A stretch of 64,000 nt of DNA. It comes from RGIG7111 sp036839975 (GTDB lineage Bacteria; Bacillota; Clostridia; Peptostreptococcales; Anaerovoracaceae). Made by a program: the position numbers and the translations under genes. The notes beneath the pieces were generated by a model, which saw nothing but the letters and a program-made list of their open reading frames with translations, was not told where the DNA came from and made no database searches. Below are positions 44,397-53,496 of this stretch, piece after piece. The DNA is taken from the NCBI GenBank assembly GCA_036839975.1, contig DAISVU010000006.1:1-64000 (forward strand), read 5' to 3'. Numbering within the stretch: the first letter of the stretch is position 1; each line of letters opens with the position of its first letter.

Positions 44397-46382
44397 ATGA
44401 CAGCTGTACTGGGAATGATAAAAGTCGGCGCTGCCGTGCCGGTACTGAAAGTGGCGGATACTGATTTTAACAGTGATGAGATCATAAGAATAATAAAAGA
44501 ATCTGAAAAAGAAGAAACCGGCGTTCTGCTCTTCCCTGAGCTTTGCATCACCGGGTACAGCTGCGGGGATCTGTTCTATCAGGATCAGCTTTATAACAAA
44601 CAGCTTGAGGCTCTTGAAAATATCACTAAAGCGACGGAGAGCATTGACGTGACAGTGATAGCGGGGTTTTACCTGCATATCAAAAACGATTTGTACAACT
44701 GCGCTGCAGTGATTCAGCACGGTGAAATAAAAGGGGTAGTGCCGAAGATGTTTATGCCGAATTCGGAGGAGTTCTATGAGGCGAGATGGTTCGCTTCAGG
44801 CCTTGATATTTCGGAACAGACAGATACCGTAAATGTAAATGATTGTGAAGTGCCGTTTGGCAATTTGATTTTTGAAGATTTAAAAAACAGATTTTCTTTT
44901 GGAATAGAGATTTGCGAGGATCTGTGGCTCCCGATTTCACCGGGGTCACAGTTGGTATTGAGCGGCGCGCAGGTACTGTTCAATCCGTCAGCGAGCAATG
45001 AGACGATTGGAAAGTCCGAGTACAGACGAACTCTAGTTCTTTCTCAGAGCGGAAAGGGCATATGCGGATATGTATATACGTCATCGGGAGTAACAGAATC
45101 GACGACTGACGTTGTATTCATAGGACACAGCATGGCAGCGGAAAACGGTATAATGCTGGCGGAAAACAAAGAGTGTTATAGCCGTGAAAGCACTGTTATA
45201 TATACAGAGATAGATATAGACAAGATCAGATTTAAAAGACGGCATGAGCACAATTTCACCAAGTCGGGGAACGCCTATTGCAGTACATATTTTGAGAGCA
45301 TAGTCATGGATACGATGAGATTTGCAGCTGATGCTGCAAATCTGACGCGCAACTTCAGTAAAACTCCGTTTGTACCCGCTGATGACGAGGAGATAAATAG
45401 CAGGTGCGAGGATATCTTCAATATTCAGGGAGCAGGGCTTGCCAAGAGGATCGATCATTCGCGCAGCAGAAAGTCAGTGGTCGGCATTTCCGGAGGCCTC
45501 GACTCCACACTTGCTTTGCTTGTAACTGTATACGCGCATAAGCTTTTGGGACGAAGTACCGGAGATATTGCGGCGGTGACGATGCCCGGATTCGGAACGA
45601 CAGGCATGACATACAACAACGCGCTTGCTTTGATGAGACTTCTGGGAACCGATGTGAGAGAGATTTCGATCTCGGATTCAGTGCTGCAACATTTTAAAGA
45701 TGTGGGACAGAATAAAGATCTGCATGATGTCACATATGAAAATGCACAGGCGCGCGAACGCACACAGATACTGATGGATATTGCGAATATGGAAGGAGGA
45801 CTTGTTGTAGGAACAGGCGATCTTTCTGAACTGGCGCTCGGATGGTGCACATATAATGGAGACCATATGTCTATGTACGGCGTAAATGCGGGGGTACCGA
45901 AAACGCTGGTGAGTTTTGTCATTAAGTGGGTTATAGAAAACAGACTGCAGGGGCCTGATGAAGACCAGGGATTCAGTTCAGACAATAAAAAGCTTGCGGA
46001 GATACTGCAGGCGATCCTGGATACGCCGATTTCACCTGAGCTTCTGCCTCCGGATGAAAATGGAGAAATAGTTCAGAAAACAGAAGACAAGGTAGGTCCG
46101 TATGAGCTTCATGATTTTTTCATATTCCATACGCTGCGCGCAGGCATGCCGCCTGCAAAACTCTTCCTTATTGCAAAGCGGGCTTTCAAAGGCGTGTATG
46201 ATGATGCGGTGATCAATAAGTGGATGAATGTGTTTTACGGCAGATTTTTTTCGCAGCAGTTTAAGCGAAGCTGTCTTCCGGACGGACCTAAGGTTGGATC
46301 TGTAAGCCTTTCACCGCGGGGAGACTGGCGCATGCCGAGTGATGCGGAAGTGGCTGCCTGGATTGAAGAAACCTGGCGCTGA
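44397..46382 (+). CDS. nadE: glutamine-dependent NAD+ synthetase
   Basis: A 661-residue two-domain enzyme that amidates nicotinate adenine dinucleotide to NAD. The N-terminal nitrilase domain shows the Glu-Lys-Cys triad in FPELCITGY, VPKMFMP and GIEICEDLW; the C-terminal synthetase has the PP-loop GISGGLDSTLAL, TGDLSELALGW and the late DGPKVG segment. The two domains work through an ammonia tunnel. GAAAGGAG precedes the ATG. It closes the pathway begun by the nadABC operon 32 kb upstream; no shared operator with that operon was noticed. Confidence 0.95.
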   Translation: MTAVLGMIKVGAAVPVLKVADTDFNSDEIIRIIKESEKEETGVLLFPELCITGYSCGDLFYQDQLYNKQLEALENITKATESIDVTVIAGFYLHIKNDLYNCAAVIQHGEIKGVVPKMFMPNSEEFYEARWFASGLDISEQTDTVNVNDCEVPFGNLIFEDLKNRFSFGIEICEDLWLPISPGSQLVLSGAQVLFNPSASNETIGKSEYRRTLVLSQSGKGICGYVYTSSGVTESTTDVVFIGHSMAAENGIMLAENKECYSRESTVIYTEIDIDKIRFKRRHEHNFTKSGNAYCSTYFESIVMDTMRFAADAANLTRNFSKTPFVPADDEEINSRCEDIFNIQGAGLAKRIDHSRSRKSVVGISGGLDSTLALLVTVYAHKLLGRSTGDIAAVTMPGFGTTGMTYNNALALMRLLGTDVREISISDSVLQHFKDVGQNKDLHDVTYENAQARERTQILMDIANMEGGLVVGTGDLSELALGWCTYNGDHMSMYGVNAGVPKTLVSFVIKWVIENRLQGPDEDQGFSSDNKKLAEILQAILDTPISPELLPPDENGEIVQKTEDKVGPYELHDFFIFHTLRAGMPPAKLFLIAKRAFKGVYDDAVINKWMNVFYGRFFSQQFKRSCLPDGPKVGSVSLSPRGDWRMPSDAEVAAWIEETWR

Positions 46383-46426
46383 CCGCGGAGCACCCATGCA
46401 TACTTAAATAAAAACAGCATAAATAA

Positions 46427-46468
46427 CAAAAAACTGCCGATCCGCAGCGACTTTGCAGGGCGGCGGAT
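46427..46468 (-). terminator. possible terminator between nadE and the EFR1 gene
   Basis: On the minus strand ATCCGC and GCGGAT pair around a 17-base loop and are followed by CGGCAGTTTTTTG. The T-run is good, the stem short, so the call is moderate. Confidence 0.4.
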
Positions 46469-46475
46469 TTTGTAT

Positions 46476-47354
46476 TTATATGAACCACTTGTTTTCTGCC
46501 CTTCTTCTGCCGAAAACATTCTCAAGATCGGTTTTGTGGTATATAAGACCGGGATCTTCGAATGACTTTGCGCCTTTAGGGCATTTTTTTATACAGCCGC
46601 AGCATTTCATGCAGATGCCGGTTACATTCGAACAGTCGTTTTTATCGATAGAACCGAGGGGACACAAGTTAGCGCAGAGTCCACAGTTATCACACGCATC
46701 TGAAGTAAAAGGCTTGACTTTTCTGATATCGATGTGGTTCCCTTCGCTGTCGCGCGGCTTGTAATACGGCCCAGGGGGGTTGTTGCCGTCGACTTCTACA
46801 GGAGGGCAGCTGATACTTGTGGTATCGGCATCAGCTTTTGCGTCAGCGGAGCTGCGCACTGCCGGGGAAAAAGCATTGATCGCTGTCAGTTTATCTGTTA
46901 CAGCATCTATGAATGTATCGGCCTCTGCCATATCTTCGGCATCGGGTCTTCCTGCACCCAGTATCTCTGACATAGAGTGCTCTGCAGCAAATGCACCGCC
47001 TGCAACGGTGTGGAATTCGTCATTTTCCATAATATTTCTGAGTTCCACGAGCGTATCATCGAAAGATCTGCAACCGTACATCACAATCGGTATGCCCAGA
47101 GCACCATTCCCCTGTAGTCCTTCAAGATATTTTAAGAGCAGGTTCGGAACTCTGCCTGCGATTACCGGCGTACCCAGTACGACCAGATCCTCTTTTCCGA
47201 AAGCAATCGGATTTTTGCGCATGTCCAGTCTGGTAAAATCAAACACTTCGTATTCACATCCGGTCTTATCCGCGGTTGATTTTGCCACATGGGTGACCAT
47301 TTTTTCAGTTGTACCTGTACCGCTGAAGTACACAGCCCATATTTTTTTTATCAT
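46476..47354 (-). CDS. EFR1-family flavodoxin-ferredoxin fusion protein
   Basis: A 292-residue redox protein: an N-terminal flavodoxin-like domain (YFSGTGTTEKMV, VLGTPVIAGRVPN, VMYGCRSFDDT) and a C-terminal bicluster ferredoxin (CDNCGLCANLCP and CMKCCGCIKKCPKGA). EFR1 proteins are common in anaerobic Firmicutes, with unknown partner. A flexible, alanine/aspartate-rich linker (about residues 165-200) separates the domains. The ATG is the only sensible start, at 47354. No neighbour suggests its partner. Confidence 0.88.
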   Translation of the reverse strand: MIKKIWAVYFSGTGTTEKMVTHVAKSTADKTGCEYEVFDFTRLDMRKNPIAFGKEDLVVLGTPVIAGRVPNLLLKYLEGLQGNGALGIPIVMYGCRSFDDTLVELRNIMENDEFHTVAGGAFAAEHSMSEILGAGRPDAEDMAEADTFIDAVTDKLTAINAFSPAVRSSADAKADADTTSISCPPVEVDGNNPPGPYYKPRDSEGNHIDIRKVKPFTSDACDNCGLCANLCPLGSIDKNDCSNVTGICMKCCGCIKKCPKGAKSFEDPGLIYHKTDLENVFGRRRAENKWFI

Positions 47355-47610
47355 AAATTTATCGTGCGCAGCTGGTTTGAATCACGAGGACTTATTGTGA
47401 AACTGTCATAGATATTTTATTTAAAGGTTGTTTTTTAGCCTCTTGTAAGCGCACTTCCTCTCGATACATGTATTATAACATCCTCCGGCGCAAAAGTGCC
47501 ACTGTTCTGTAAACATAGCAGTATGCATTGTTCGGAAGTAGTATTTTTACTGCAAACTCCTGCTTTTTTAATATAAATGGCCGGCAAAGCATGAATGCAG
47601 CCGAAAAAAA
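47355..47610. other. intergenic region between EFR1 and the purine permease
   Basis: Non-coding stretch between divergent genes. I looked for a purine riboswitch ahead of the permease and did not see its conserved loops. Apart from the permease promoter just downstream there is nothing I can name. Confidence 0.5.
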
Positions 47611-47639
47611 TTACAAAAACCGTACATCTGATGTATAAT
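47611..47639 (+). promoter_or_regulatory. promoter of the purine permease gene
   Basis: TTACAA (47611-47616), a 17-base spacer and TATAAT (47634-47639), about 40 bases before the ATG. Confidence 0.65.
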
Positions 47640-47680
47640 GGTTTTGTATATTGTTATTTTATATTATTTGGGAGGAATTC

Positions 47681-49042
47681 ATGAAAAAATTTTTTAAGCT
47701 CGATGAGCTACAAACCACTGTCAGAACAGAGGTAGTTGCAGGTATTACGACCTTTCTTTCCATGGTATATATACTTGCAGTAAATCCTAACATTCTGCAG
47801 GACGCAGGACTCGGTCCTGCAGGAGTGTTTACGGCAACGGCTGTGTCCGCCGCTTTTGCAACACTGATCATGGCTTTTCTGGCAAATTATCCGGTAGCGC
47901 TTGCAAGCGGTATGGGGCTGAACGCCTATTTCACATATTCTGTCTGCGTGCCGATGGCAAGAGCCGGCATTCAGGATCCATGGAAAATAGCGCTTACGGC
48001 GGTATTGGTCGAGGGTATTATTTTTATTCTTTTGACATTTTGTAAATTCAGACAGGCACTTGTAAACGATGTTCCAAGAAATCTTAAGCTCGGTATAACG
48101 GCAGGGATAGGACTGTTTATTGCCATTGTAGGCCTTAAAAGCGCAGGTATTGTAGTTGCAAATACTGATACGCTTCTTGCGTTCGGTGATATAAAATCAC
48201 CGCAGGTGGCACTCGCGCTTACAGGGATTGTAATCACCGTCATCCTTTATCATTACAAGGTAACTGGATACATACTCTGGGCTATCCTCTTAACATGGGG
48301 GATGGGAATGCTGGCGCAGGCCGGCGGATGGTATCATGTTGATGTGGAAGCTAAGGCTTTTTCACTGTTCCCGGACTTTACACAGGGTGTCCAGATAGCA
48401 GCACCACCGATATTCGGTTTTGATTTCGGATGGGTCGCTTCGCATGCTCTCGAATTTACAGTGATAGTATTTTCTTTCCTCTTTGTAGACTTGTTTGACA
48501 CGGTCGGAACATTGATCGGTGTAGCAAACAAGGGGGGGCTGGTAGACGAAGAAGGAAATCTCCCGAGAGCGGGCCGCGCCCTAATGTCTGATGCAATAGG
48601 CACGATCTTCGGCGCATGTATCGGAACCAGTACGGTAACGAGTTATGTGGAGTCAAGTGCCGGCGTAGCGGTAGGCGGACGCAGCGGTCTTACCGCAGTG
48701 GTAACGGGACTTATGTTCATAGTTGCGTTGCCTCTTTCACCGGTATTCCTGGCTATCCCCGGATTTGCCACGGCACCTGCTTTAATATTCGTGGGACTTT
48801 TGATGGTGTCGGCAGTAAAAGAAATGGATTTTGCCGATGATGCCGCAGGCATGATCGGCGGATATCTTGCACTGATCATGATGCCGTTCACATATTCCAT
48901 AGCAAACGGTATAATGTTCGGATTTGTGGCATACGTGATCGTTCGCCTATTCCAGGGCAAGGCGAAAGAAATGCACTGGGTTATGTGGATATCGTTTGTT
49001 CTGTTCGTAATAAGACTGATACAGCTGGCAGTGCAGGGATAA
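47681..49042 (+). CDS. NCS2/AzgA-type purine permease
   Basis: A 453-residue membrane transporter of the AzgA (PbuG) subgroup, importing adenine, guanine or hypoxanthine with protons. About 12-14 hydrophobic segments; signature blocks TEVVAGITTFLSMVYILAVNP, GMGLNAYF, FLFVDLFDTVGTLIGVA and SYVESSAGVAVGGRSGLTAV. GGGAGGA precedes the ATG at 47681; the TTG 10 codons earlier has no site. Downstream lies a phosphoribosyltransferase on the same strand, so import and salvage may be co-transcribed. Confidence 0.92.
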   Translation: MKKFFKLDELQTTVRTEVVAGITTFLSMVYILAVNPNILQDAGLGPAGVFTATAVSAAFATLIMAFLANYPVALASGMGLNAYFTYSVCVPMARAGIQDPWKIALTAVLVEGIIFILLTFCKFRQALVNDVPRNLKLGITAGIGLFIAIVGLKSAGIVVANTDTLLAFGDIKSPQVALALTGIVITVILYHYKVTGYILWAILLTWGMGMLAQAGGWYHVDVEAKAFSLFPDFTQGVQIAAPPIFGFDFGWVASHALEFTVIVFSFLFVDLFDTVGTLIGVANKGGLVDEEGNLPRAGRALMSDAIGTIFGACIGTSTVTSYVESSAGVAVGGRSGLTAVVTGLMFIVALPLSPVFLAIPGFATAPALIFVGLLMVSAVKEMDFADDAAGMIGGYLALIMMPFTYSIANGIMFGFVAYVIVRLFQGKAKEMHWVMWISFVLFVIRLIQLAVQG

Positions 49043-49160
49043 ACGCATGTTTATGCATTTGCAGAAATAAACTGATGCGGCAAGTGTAAAACGGTGCAGG
49101 GATGTGACGTTGATATGTACAAACGCTGCAGGTTCAAAATATAAAAAGGGAGCATTTGAC

Positions 49161-49715
49161 ATGGAATATGAAATGGAGATAGCAGGGCTTAAGCGCAGAC
49201 TGCCGCTTTTTTCTATAAGTGAAGATACGTGCATAGCGGCTTTTATAATGTTCGGTGATGTTGAAATAACGAAAGCGGCGGCAAGAGAACTTTTAATAAG
49301 GGCGCCGGAATTCGATATCCTTTTTACAGCAGAAGCCAAGAGCATACCACTGGTATATGAAATGGCGCGGCAGGCAGGGATGAACAGGTTTGTAATTGCC
49401 CGCAAGACACCGAAGCTGTACATGAAAGACATAATAAGATCGGACTTTGGATCGATAACGACCCCGGGAAGTCAGGCGCTGTGCATAGGCAGCGACGATG
49501 CCGAGCTTCTTAAAGGAAAACGTGTGCTTATTGTTGACGATGTAACAAGTACCGGTGAATCTCTGATGACTATGGAATACCTTGTCAAAGAGGCGGGCGG
49601 CATCATTGTGGCAAAAATGTCCGTGTTGGCAGAAGGGGATTCGATGGAGCGCAATGATATTATCACGCTTGAAAAACTCCCGTTGTTTAATTCGGACGGT
49701 ACAGTCAAAAAATGA
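49161..49715 (+). CDS. purine phosphoribosyltransferase-like protein
   Basis: A 184-residue type I phosphoribosyltransferase. The PRPP loop is clear: RVLIVDDVTSTGESLM (near residues 119-133), and FDILFTAEAKSIPLVYEMAR resembles adenine phosphoribosyltransferases. The specificity (adenine, xanthine or an orotate-like substrate) is not certain. The start at 49161 follows AAGGGAG by eight bases; the frame is open 19 codons earlier. The permease upstream favours a purine base as substrate. Confidence 0.82.
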   Translation: MEYEMEIAGLKRRLPLFSISEDTCIAAFIMFGDVEITKAAARELLIRAPEFDILFTAEAKSIPLVYEMARQAGMNRFVIARKTPKLYMKDIIRSDFGSITTPGSQALCIGSDDAELLKGKRVLIVDDVTSTGESLMTMEYLVKEAGGIIVAKMSVLAEGDSMERNDIITLEKLPLFNSDGTVKK

Positions 49716-49738
49716 AGACAGAAAAACTCAGGCAGATA

Positions 49739-49780
49739 AAAATGGAGAAAAATTGATTATAGATTTTCCTCCGTTTTTAT
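49739..49780. terminator. possible bidirectional terminator
   Basis: AAATGGAGAAAA and TTTTCCTCCGTTTTT form an A/T-flanked hairpin with one bulge and a loop of about 12 bases, lying between the phosphoribosyltransferase and the convergent gap gene. Confidence 0.5.
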
Positions 49781-49891
49781 TTCCGCTTTTATACGTTGCA
49801 CCTTATTCGGGGAAGTCCGGTCAGGCGGCGCGGCATGAGCACAATAGCGGCTCGGGCAGGAAGCCTGGCGTAGAAATCGTGCAGCTGGACA

Positions 49892-50905
49892 CTAAAGCGC
49901 GCTCATGTGATTCAGAGTTCTTATAAGTTGTGATACATAGCTCATTTCATTGTCATACCATGATACGACACGTACTTCATAGATGTCGTGAGCCGCCTTG
50001 CTAACAAGTGTTTGTGTTGCATCGAAAAGTGAGCCGAAACTCATGCCTATAACATCTGATGAAACGATTTCCTCGTCCGTGTATCCGAATGACTCGTCGG
50101 CAGTCTTTTTCATGGCAGTATTCACATCGTCCGCTGTGACGTTTACGGAAGATTTTACATTGGCATCGAGCAATGTGAGTGAACCTGATGCAACAGGAAC
50201 TCTCTGCGCGGAGCCTGTAAGTTTTCCTGTAAGCTCAGGTATAACGAGGCCTATTGCTTTTGCTGCGCCTGATGAAGTCGGAACGATATTGACTGCGCCG
50301 CCGCGTGCTCTTCTCAAGTCGCCTTTCTTATGCGGTCCGTCAAGTATCATCTGATCGCCGGTGTAGGCGTGTATTGTAGTCATAAATCCGGAAACGACTT
50401 CGCTGTAGTCAGTCAGTGCTTTTGCCATTGGCGCCAGACAGTTAGTAGTGCATGAAGCTCCGGAAACGATGGTATCATCTTTTGTAAGAATATCATGATT
50501 TGTGCCGTATACGACAGTAGGGACATCATTACCCGCAGGGGCTGATATCAGGACTTTCTTCGCTCCTGCATCGATGTGTGCCTGTGATTTGTCCCGGGCA
50601 GCGAAAAAACCGGTGCATTCTAGCACTATGTCTATTCCAAGGTCGCCCCACGGAAGGTTTTTCGGATCCGGTTCACTGAAGATATTGATCTTAGTGCCAT
50701 CTACAGTAATCGAGCTGTCATCGTTGGCGATCTTGTGATCATCGGAATAACGACCCTGGACGCTGTCGTATTTGAGCAGGTGTGCAAGCATCCCCGGATC
50801 TGCAAGGTCGTTGATAGCTGTGATTCCATAGTTGTCATCCTCAAACATTTTGCGGAAGGCGAGTCTGCCTATCCTTCCAAATCCGTTAATTGCGACTTTT
50901 ATCAT
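49892..50905 (-). CDS. gap: glyceraldehyde-3-phosphate dehydrogenase
   Basis: A 337-residue type I GAPDH of glycolysis. The NAD fold starts INGFGRIGRLAFR; the catalytic cysteine is residue 152 in SGASCTTNCLAP, and the C-terminal VSWYDNEMSY is intact. Aspartate in INDLAD indicates NAD rather than NADP use. AAGGAGG precedes the ATG by about seven bases. It stands alone; no pgk, tpiA or cggR gene adjoins it, unlike the usual Firmicutes glycolytic operon. Confidence 0.97.
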   Translation of the reverse strand: MIKVAINGFGRIGRLAFRKMFEDDNYGITAINDLADPGMLAHLLKYDSVQGRYSDDHKIANDDSSITVDGTKINIFSEPDPKNLPWGDLGIDIVLECTGFFAARDKSQAHIDAGAKKVLISAPAGNDVPTVVYGTNHDILTKDDTIVSGASCTTNCLAPMAKALTDYSEVVSGFMTTIHAYTGDQMILDGPHKKGDLRRARGGAVNIVPTSSGAAKAIGLVIPELTGKLTGSAQRVPVASGSLTLLDANVKSSVNVTADDVNTAMKKTADESFGYTDEEIVSSDVIGMSFGSLFDATQTLVSKAAHDIYEVRVVSWYDNEMSYVSQLIRTLNHMSAL

Positions 50906-50963
50906 TTTGTTACCTCCTTAAGATAATCTCATACTTCTTCGGCAGTCTTAAAACCGAGTGCTT

Positions 50964-51003
50964 TTTATGCGACGGTATCATCCTCTTGACAATCGAGAGG
51001 ATG
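50964..51003 (-). promoter_or_regulatory. gap promoter with inverted repeat over the -35
   Basis: On the minus strand TTGTCA (50992-50987), 17 bases and CATAAA (50969-50964). The -35 lies in the loop of a perfect inverted repeat CATCCTCT-N9-AGAGGATG (50979-51003), which could be an operator for a glycolytic regulator. No regulator gene is nearby. Confidence 0.55.
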
Positions 51004-51666
51004 ACTTGCCTGTGCGGAAAAAGCACAGAAGCAGGTGCTACAGAAAACTCCTCGAGTCAAAACCCCGGGGGAAGAGGTATAAGCATCGGATTTACAACAT
51101 GTTCCGACAGATATACCTTTATTACTGCCTGCAGCTGTAAAACCGTTGGTTGCTCTTAAACTGCAGGATCATAAACTTCATAAAGACGGGAGATATCTAA
51201 TTCTCCCTTTATGCCGCAGGGACTTTGACAGTTGTTTCGTATTACGGCACAGAAAACTATGGCTCTCTTTTATGTCATCCGGTCTGCCTCACTGCTGACC
51301 ATACTCATTATATACTATATACGCTGGAAGTGGTGATTTTTATTTAAAATAAAGAGCAAGTTCTAAAAGGATTTATTATTCGGCTCTGTATACCTCTATG
51401 TCATGTCTATACTGCCGTTATTGTACAGGTTGTGAATATTCAGGGTTAAATTGGATAATTCAGTTTTTCTTTGCCGCACGGCTGACACCGCTATTGTAAT
51501 ATTTGTTTTTTCTGATAAGCAGAATATTTTTTGGGATACAAATTTAAGAGAATATAGTATTATAGATAAAGAAATTGTTTCAAAAATTCAGCGGCGATAA
51601 TTTTATACATATTTAAAAACAGGATAAGTATCGAAAGCTGCAAGGTGTAGGGAGTATCAGGCAGAC
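51004..51666. other. long intergenic region between divergent gap and methyltransferase genes
   Basis: About 660 bases with no reading frame I can support. GGGAGA and TCTCCC (near 51189-51208) form a six-base hairpin followed by TTTAT, possibly a relic terminator. The last 150 bases before the methyltransferase are AT-rich and may hold its promoter. I recognise no structured RNA family. Confidence 0.5.
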
Positions 51667-52350
51667 ATGGATGAATATATGAGGAAAATGGTTGAAGTGG
51701 CGGATAATCCGCGCGGAGCCTGGGGCCGCAAAATGTTAGAGAAAATGAATACGGGTCATATGAAGCTCATTAATTGGGGTTTTGAAAATATCGACATGAA
51801 CGTCTTTGACCGTATACTGGACATAGGCTGCGGAAGCGGGAATTCACTGGCGATGATGTATGCGGAAAATCAGGAAGCATATTATGAAGGGATAGACATC
51901 TCAGAAGTTTCTGTAAAGGCAGCGAAGGAAAACAATGTGTCAGCAATAAGGACAGGTCATATGAATGTACGGCTCGGCAATGTTACAGACATGCCGTATG
52001 CCGCTGAGATTTTTGATCTGGCAGTCACGGTCGAGTCTTTTTATTATTGGAAGGAATATGATAAGGCTATGGATGAGGTCGCAAGAGTCTTGAAACCGAC
52101 AGGGAAGTTTCTTGTGATACTCGAGGCTCACGGCGACAGCGACGATCCGGAAAGACATAAAGAAATCACAGACATACTTAAAGACATGTACATCCCCGGA
52201 GAGGCGGATTTTAGAAAAATATTCAGTGCCGCAGGATTTGAAGCTGAAATCAAAAAGAGCGGAGACTGGATTAAAGTGTTGGGAGTTAAAGTTCGAAAGC
52301 AGACAAACAAGGACCCTTTCTTAACGAAAAGGTCCTGCTTCAGATATTAA
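51667..52350 (+). CDS. class I SAM-dependent methyltransferase
   Basis: A 227-residue methyltransferase with motif I LDIGCGSGNSLA (near residue 57), motif II YYEGIDIS, and VARVLKPTGKFLVI. The substrate is unknown; the UbiE/small-molecule group is nearest by eye. The last dozen codons encode a basic, unconserved tail that runs through a hairpin (52310-52336), as if the original stop had been lost and translation now extends into the terminator zone. No strong GGAGG is seen; GGGAG lies about 14 bases before the ATG. Confidence 0.82.
   Translation: MDEYMRKMVEVADNPRGAWGRKMLEKMNTGHMKLINWGFENIDMNVFDRILDIGCGSGNSLAMMYAENQEAYYEGIDISEVSVKAAKENNVSAIRTGHMNVRLGNVTDMPYAAEIFDLAVTVESFYYWKEYDKAMDEVARVLKPTGKFLVILEAHGDSDDPERHKEITDILKDMYIPGEADFRKIFSAAGFEAEIKKSGDWIKVLGVKVRKQTNKDPFLTKRSCFRY
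52310..52336. terminator. hairpin between methyltransferase and thrH ends
   Basis: AGGACCCTTTC / GAAAAGGTCCT, an 11-base stem with one mismatch and loop TTAAC. On the minus strand it is followed by TTGTTTG, so it could end thrH transcripts. It overlaps the methyltransferase 3' end. Confidence 0.55.
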
Positions 52351-52374
52351 AATTTATATTGAGCAAATCCTGAT

Positions 52375-52980
52375 TTATGCAATGATCTCGCGCTTGATAG
52401 CAGCGAGCAGATCGTCGTATTCCTCGTAAGCTTCCAGTTCCGGATGTTCCTCTCTGATACGGTCAGTACTTTTAAAGAGAAATCCTTTTTTGCTGACCAG
52501 GATCATATCAAGATCATTATGGCTGTCGCCTGCGGCTATAGTTTCAAAGCCGATCGACTGCATCGCTTTGACTGTAGAAAGTTTGGAGTTTTTGACCCTC
52601 ATATGAAAATCCGTCACTGTGCCATCGGTTGCCACATCCAGGTAGTTGCAAAAGAGTGTCGGCCATCCGAGCTTTTTCATAAGAGGTTTCGCAAACTGTG
52701 TAAAGGTATCACTTATTATTATTGTCTGTGTTATAGATCTTAACTCATCGAGAAATTCTTTCGCTCCCGGTAGAGGATCGATCTTTGCAATAGCGTCCTG
52801 TATTTCTTTGAGACCCAGGCCATGCTCTTTGAGAATGCCCAGCCGCCAGGTCATGAGCTTGTTATAATCAGGTTCATCTCGAGTAGTGCGCCTGAGTTCG
52901 GGGATCCCGCTTGCCTTTGAAAAAGCAATCCAGATCTCCGGCACGAGTACACCTTCAAGATCCAAGCATACTAAATTCAT
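52375..52980 (-). CDS. thrH: phosphoserine phosphatase / homoserine phosphotransferase, ThrH type
   Basis: A 201-residue HAD hydrolase of the ThrH group, which dephosphorylates phosphoserine and can transfer the phosphate to homoserine. The nucleophile motif is CLDLEGVLVPEIW with glutamate where most HAD enzymes have the second aspartate, as in ThrH. IIISDTF gives motif II, and AAGDSHNDLDM motif IV. The start at 52980 has GAAAGGAC upstream; the 30 extra open codons do not fit the family. Standing alone, without serA, serC or thrB. It may supply serine synthesis or threonine synthesis by the bypass route. Confidence 0.88.
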   Translation of the reverse strand: MNLVCLDLEGVLVPEIWIAFSKASGIPELRRTTRDEPDYNKLMTWRLGILKEHGLGLKEIQDAIAKIDPLPGAKEFLDELRSITQTIIISDTFTQFAKPLMKKLGWPTLFCNYLDVATDGTVTDFHMRVKNSKLSTVKAMQSIGFETIAAGDSHNDLDMILVSKKGFLFKSTDRIREEHPELEAYEEYDDLLAAIKREIIA

Positions 52981-53293
52981 TTTTATTAGTCCTTTCTTTT
53001 TTCTTTGATTTATGGGATAAACCGAAAAGTCTTTTGAAACGATATTAATATATTTGTGTATACTTGTCAAACGAATTGAATCAATCCGGTAAACAGTGTT
53101 GATTTTATTTATTCACATATGAATTAAGTTGATTTATTGACATCAAGACCGGTGTTTTGCACGTAAACAACGATATGTAGTGCCTGAAACAAAAAAATTT
53201 GTGAAGCTTAGCAACATGTTCAATTTTATCACATGTATACAAAAAATTCGGGTGCAAAAACATGTAAAAACAGCCGTTTAGGGCTTAGATTTA
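52981..53293. other. intergenic region upstream of the M23 peptidase gene
   Basis: Very AT-rich, with several ACATG/CATGT words near 53210-53265 but no clear repeat unit. No gene is supportable. Confidence 0.5.
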
Positions 53294-53322
53294 TTGAAAT
53301 TAAAAAAAACGAATGTTAAAAT
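53294..53322 (+). promoter_or_regulatory. probable promoter of the M23 peptidase gene
   Basis: TTGAAA (53294-53299), 17 bases and TAAAAT (53317-53322). The leader to the ATG at 53497 would be about 165 bases. Confidence 0.5.
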
Positions 53323-53496
53323 GTGCTCACTAAACGCAATATCTGGTAATGAAATTTTTAATGTATTGATGATAATTATAATATCTACAGTTGCGCGAAA
53401 GCTTTACCGGGCGGTATTTTAAGATAATGATGCAAGATATCAGGCAGAAGTCCCGGCAAACAGCGAGAGTATAGGAGACTTAAGAAGGTTGATACA

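Noticed and set aside
47355..47680. Purine riboswitch upstream of the purine permease
   Set aside because: The conserved loop sequences and paired helices of the purine aptamer were not found by eye; a covariance-model search would settle it.
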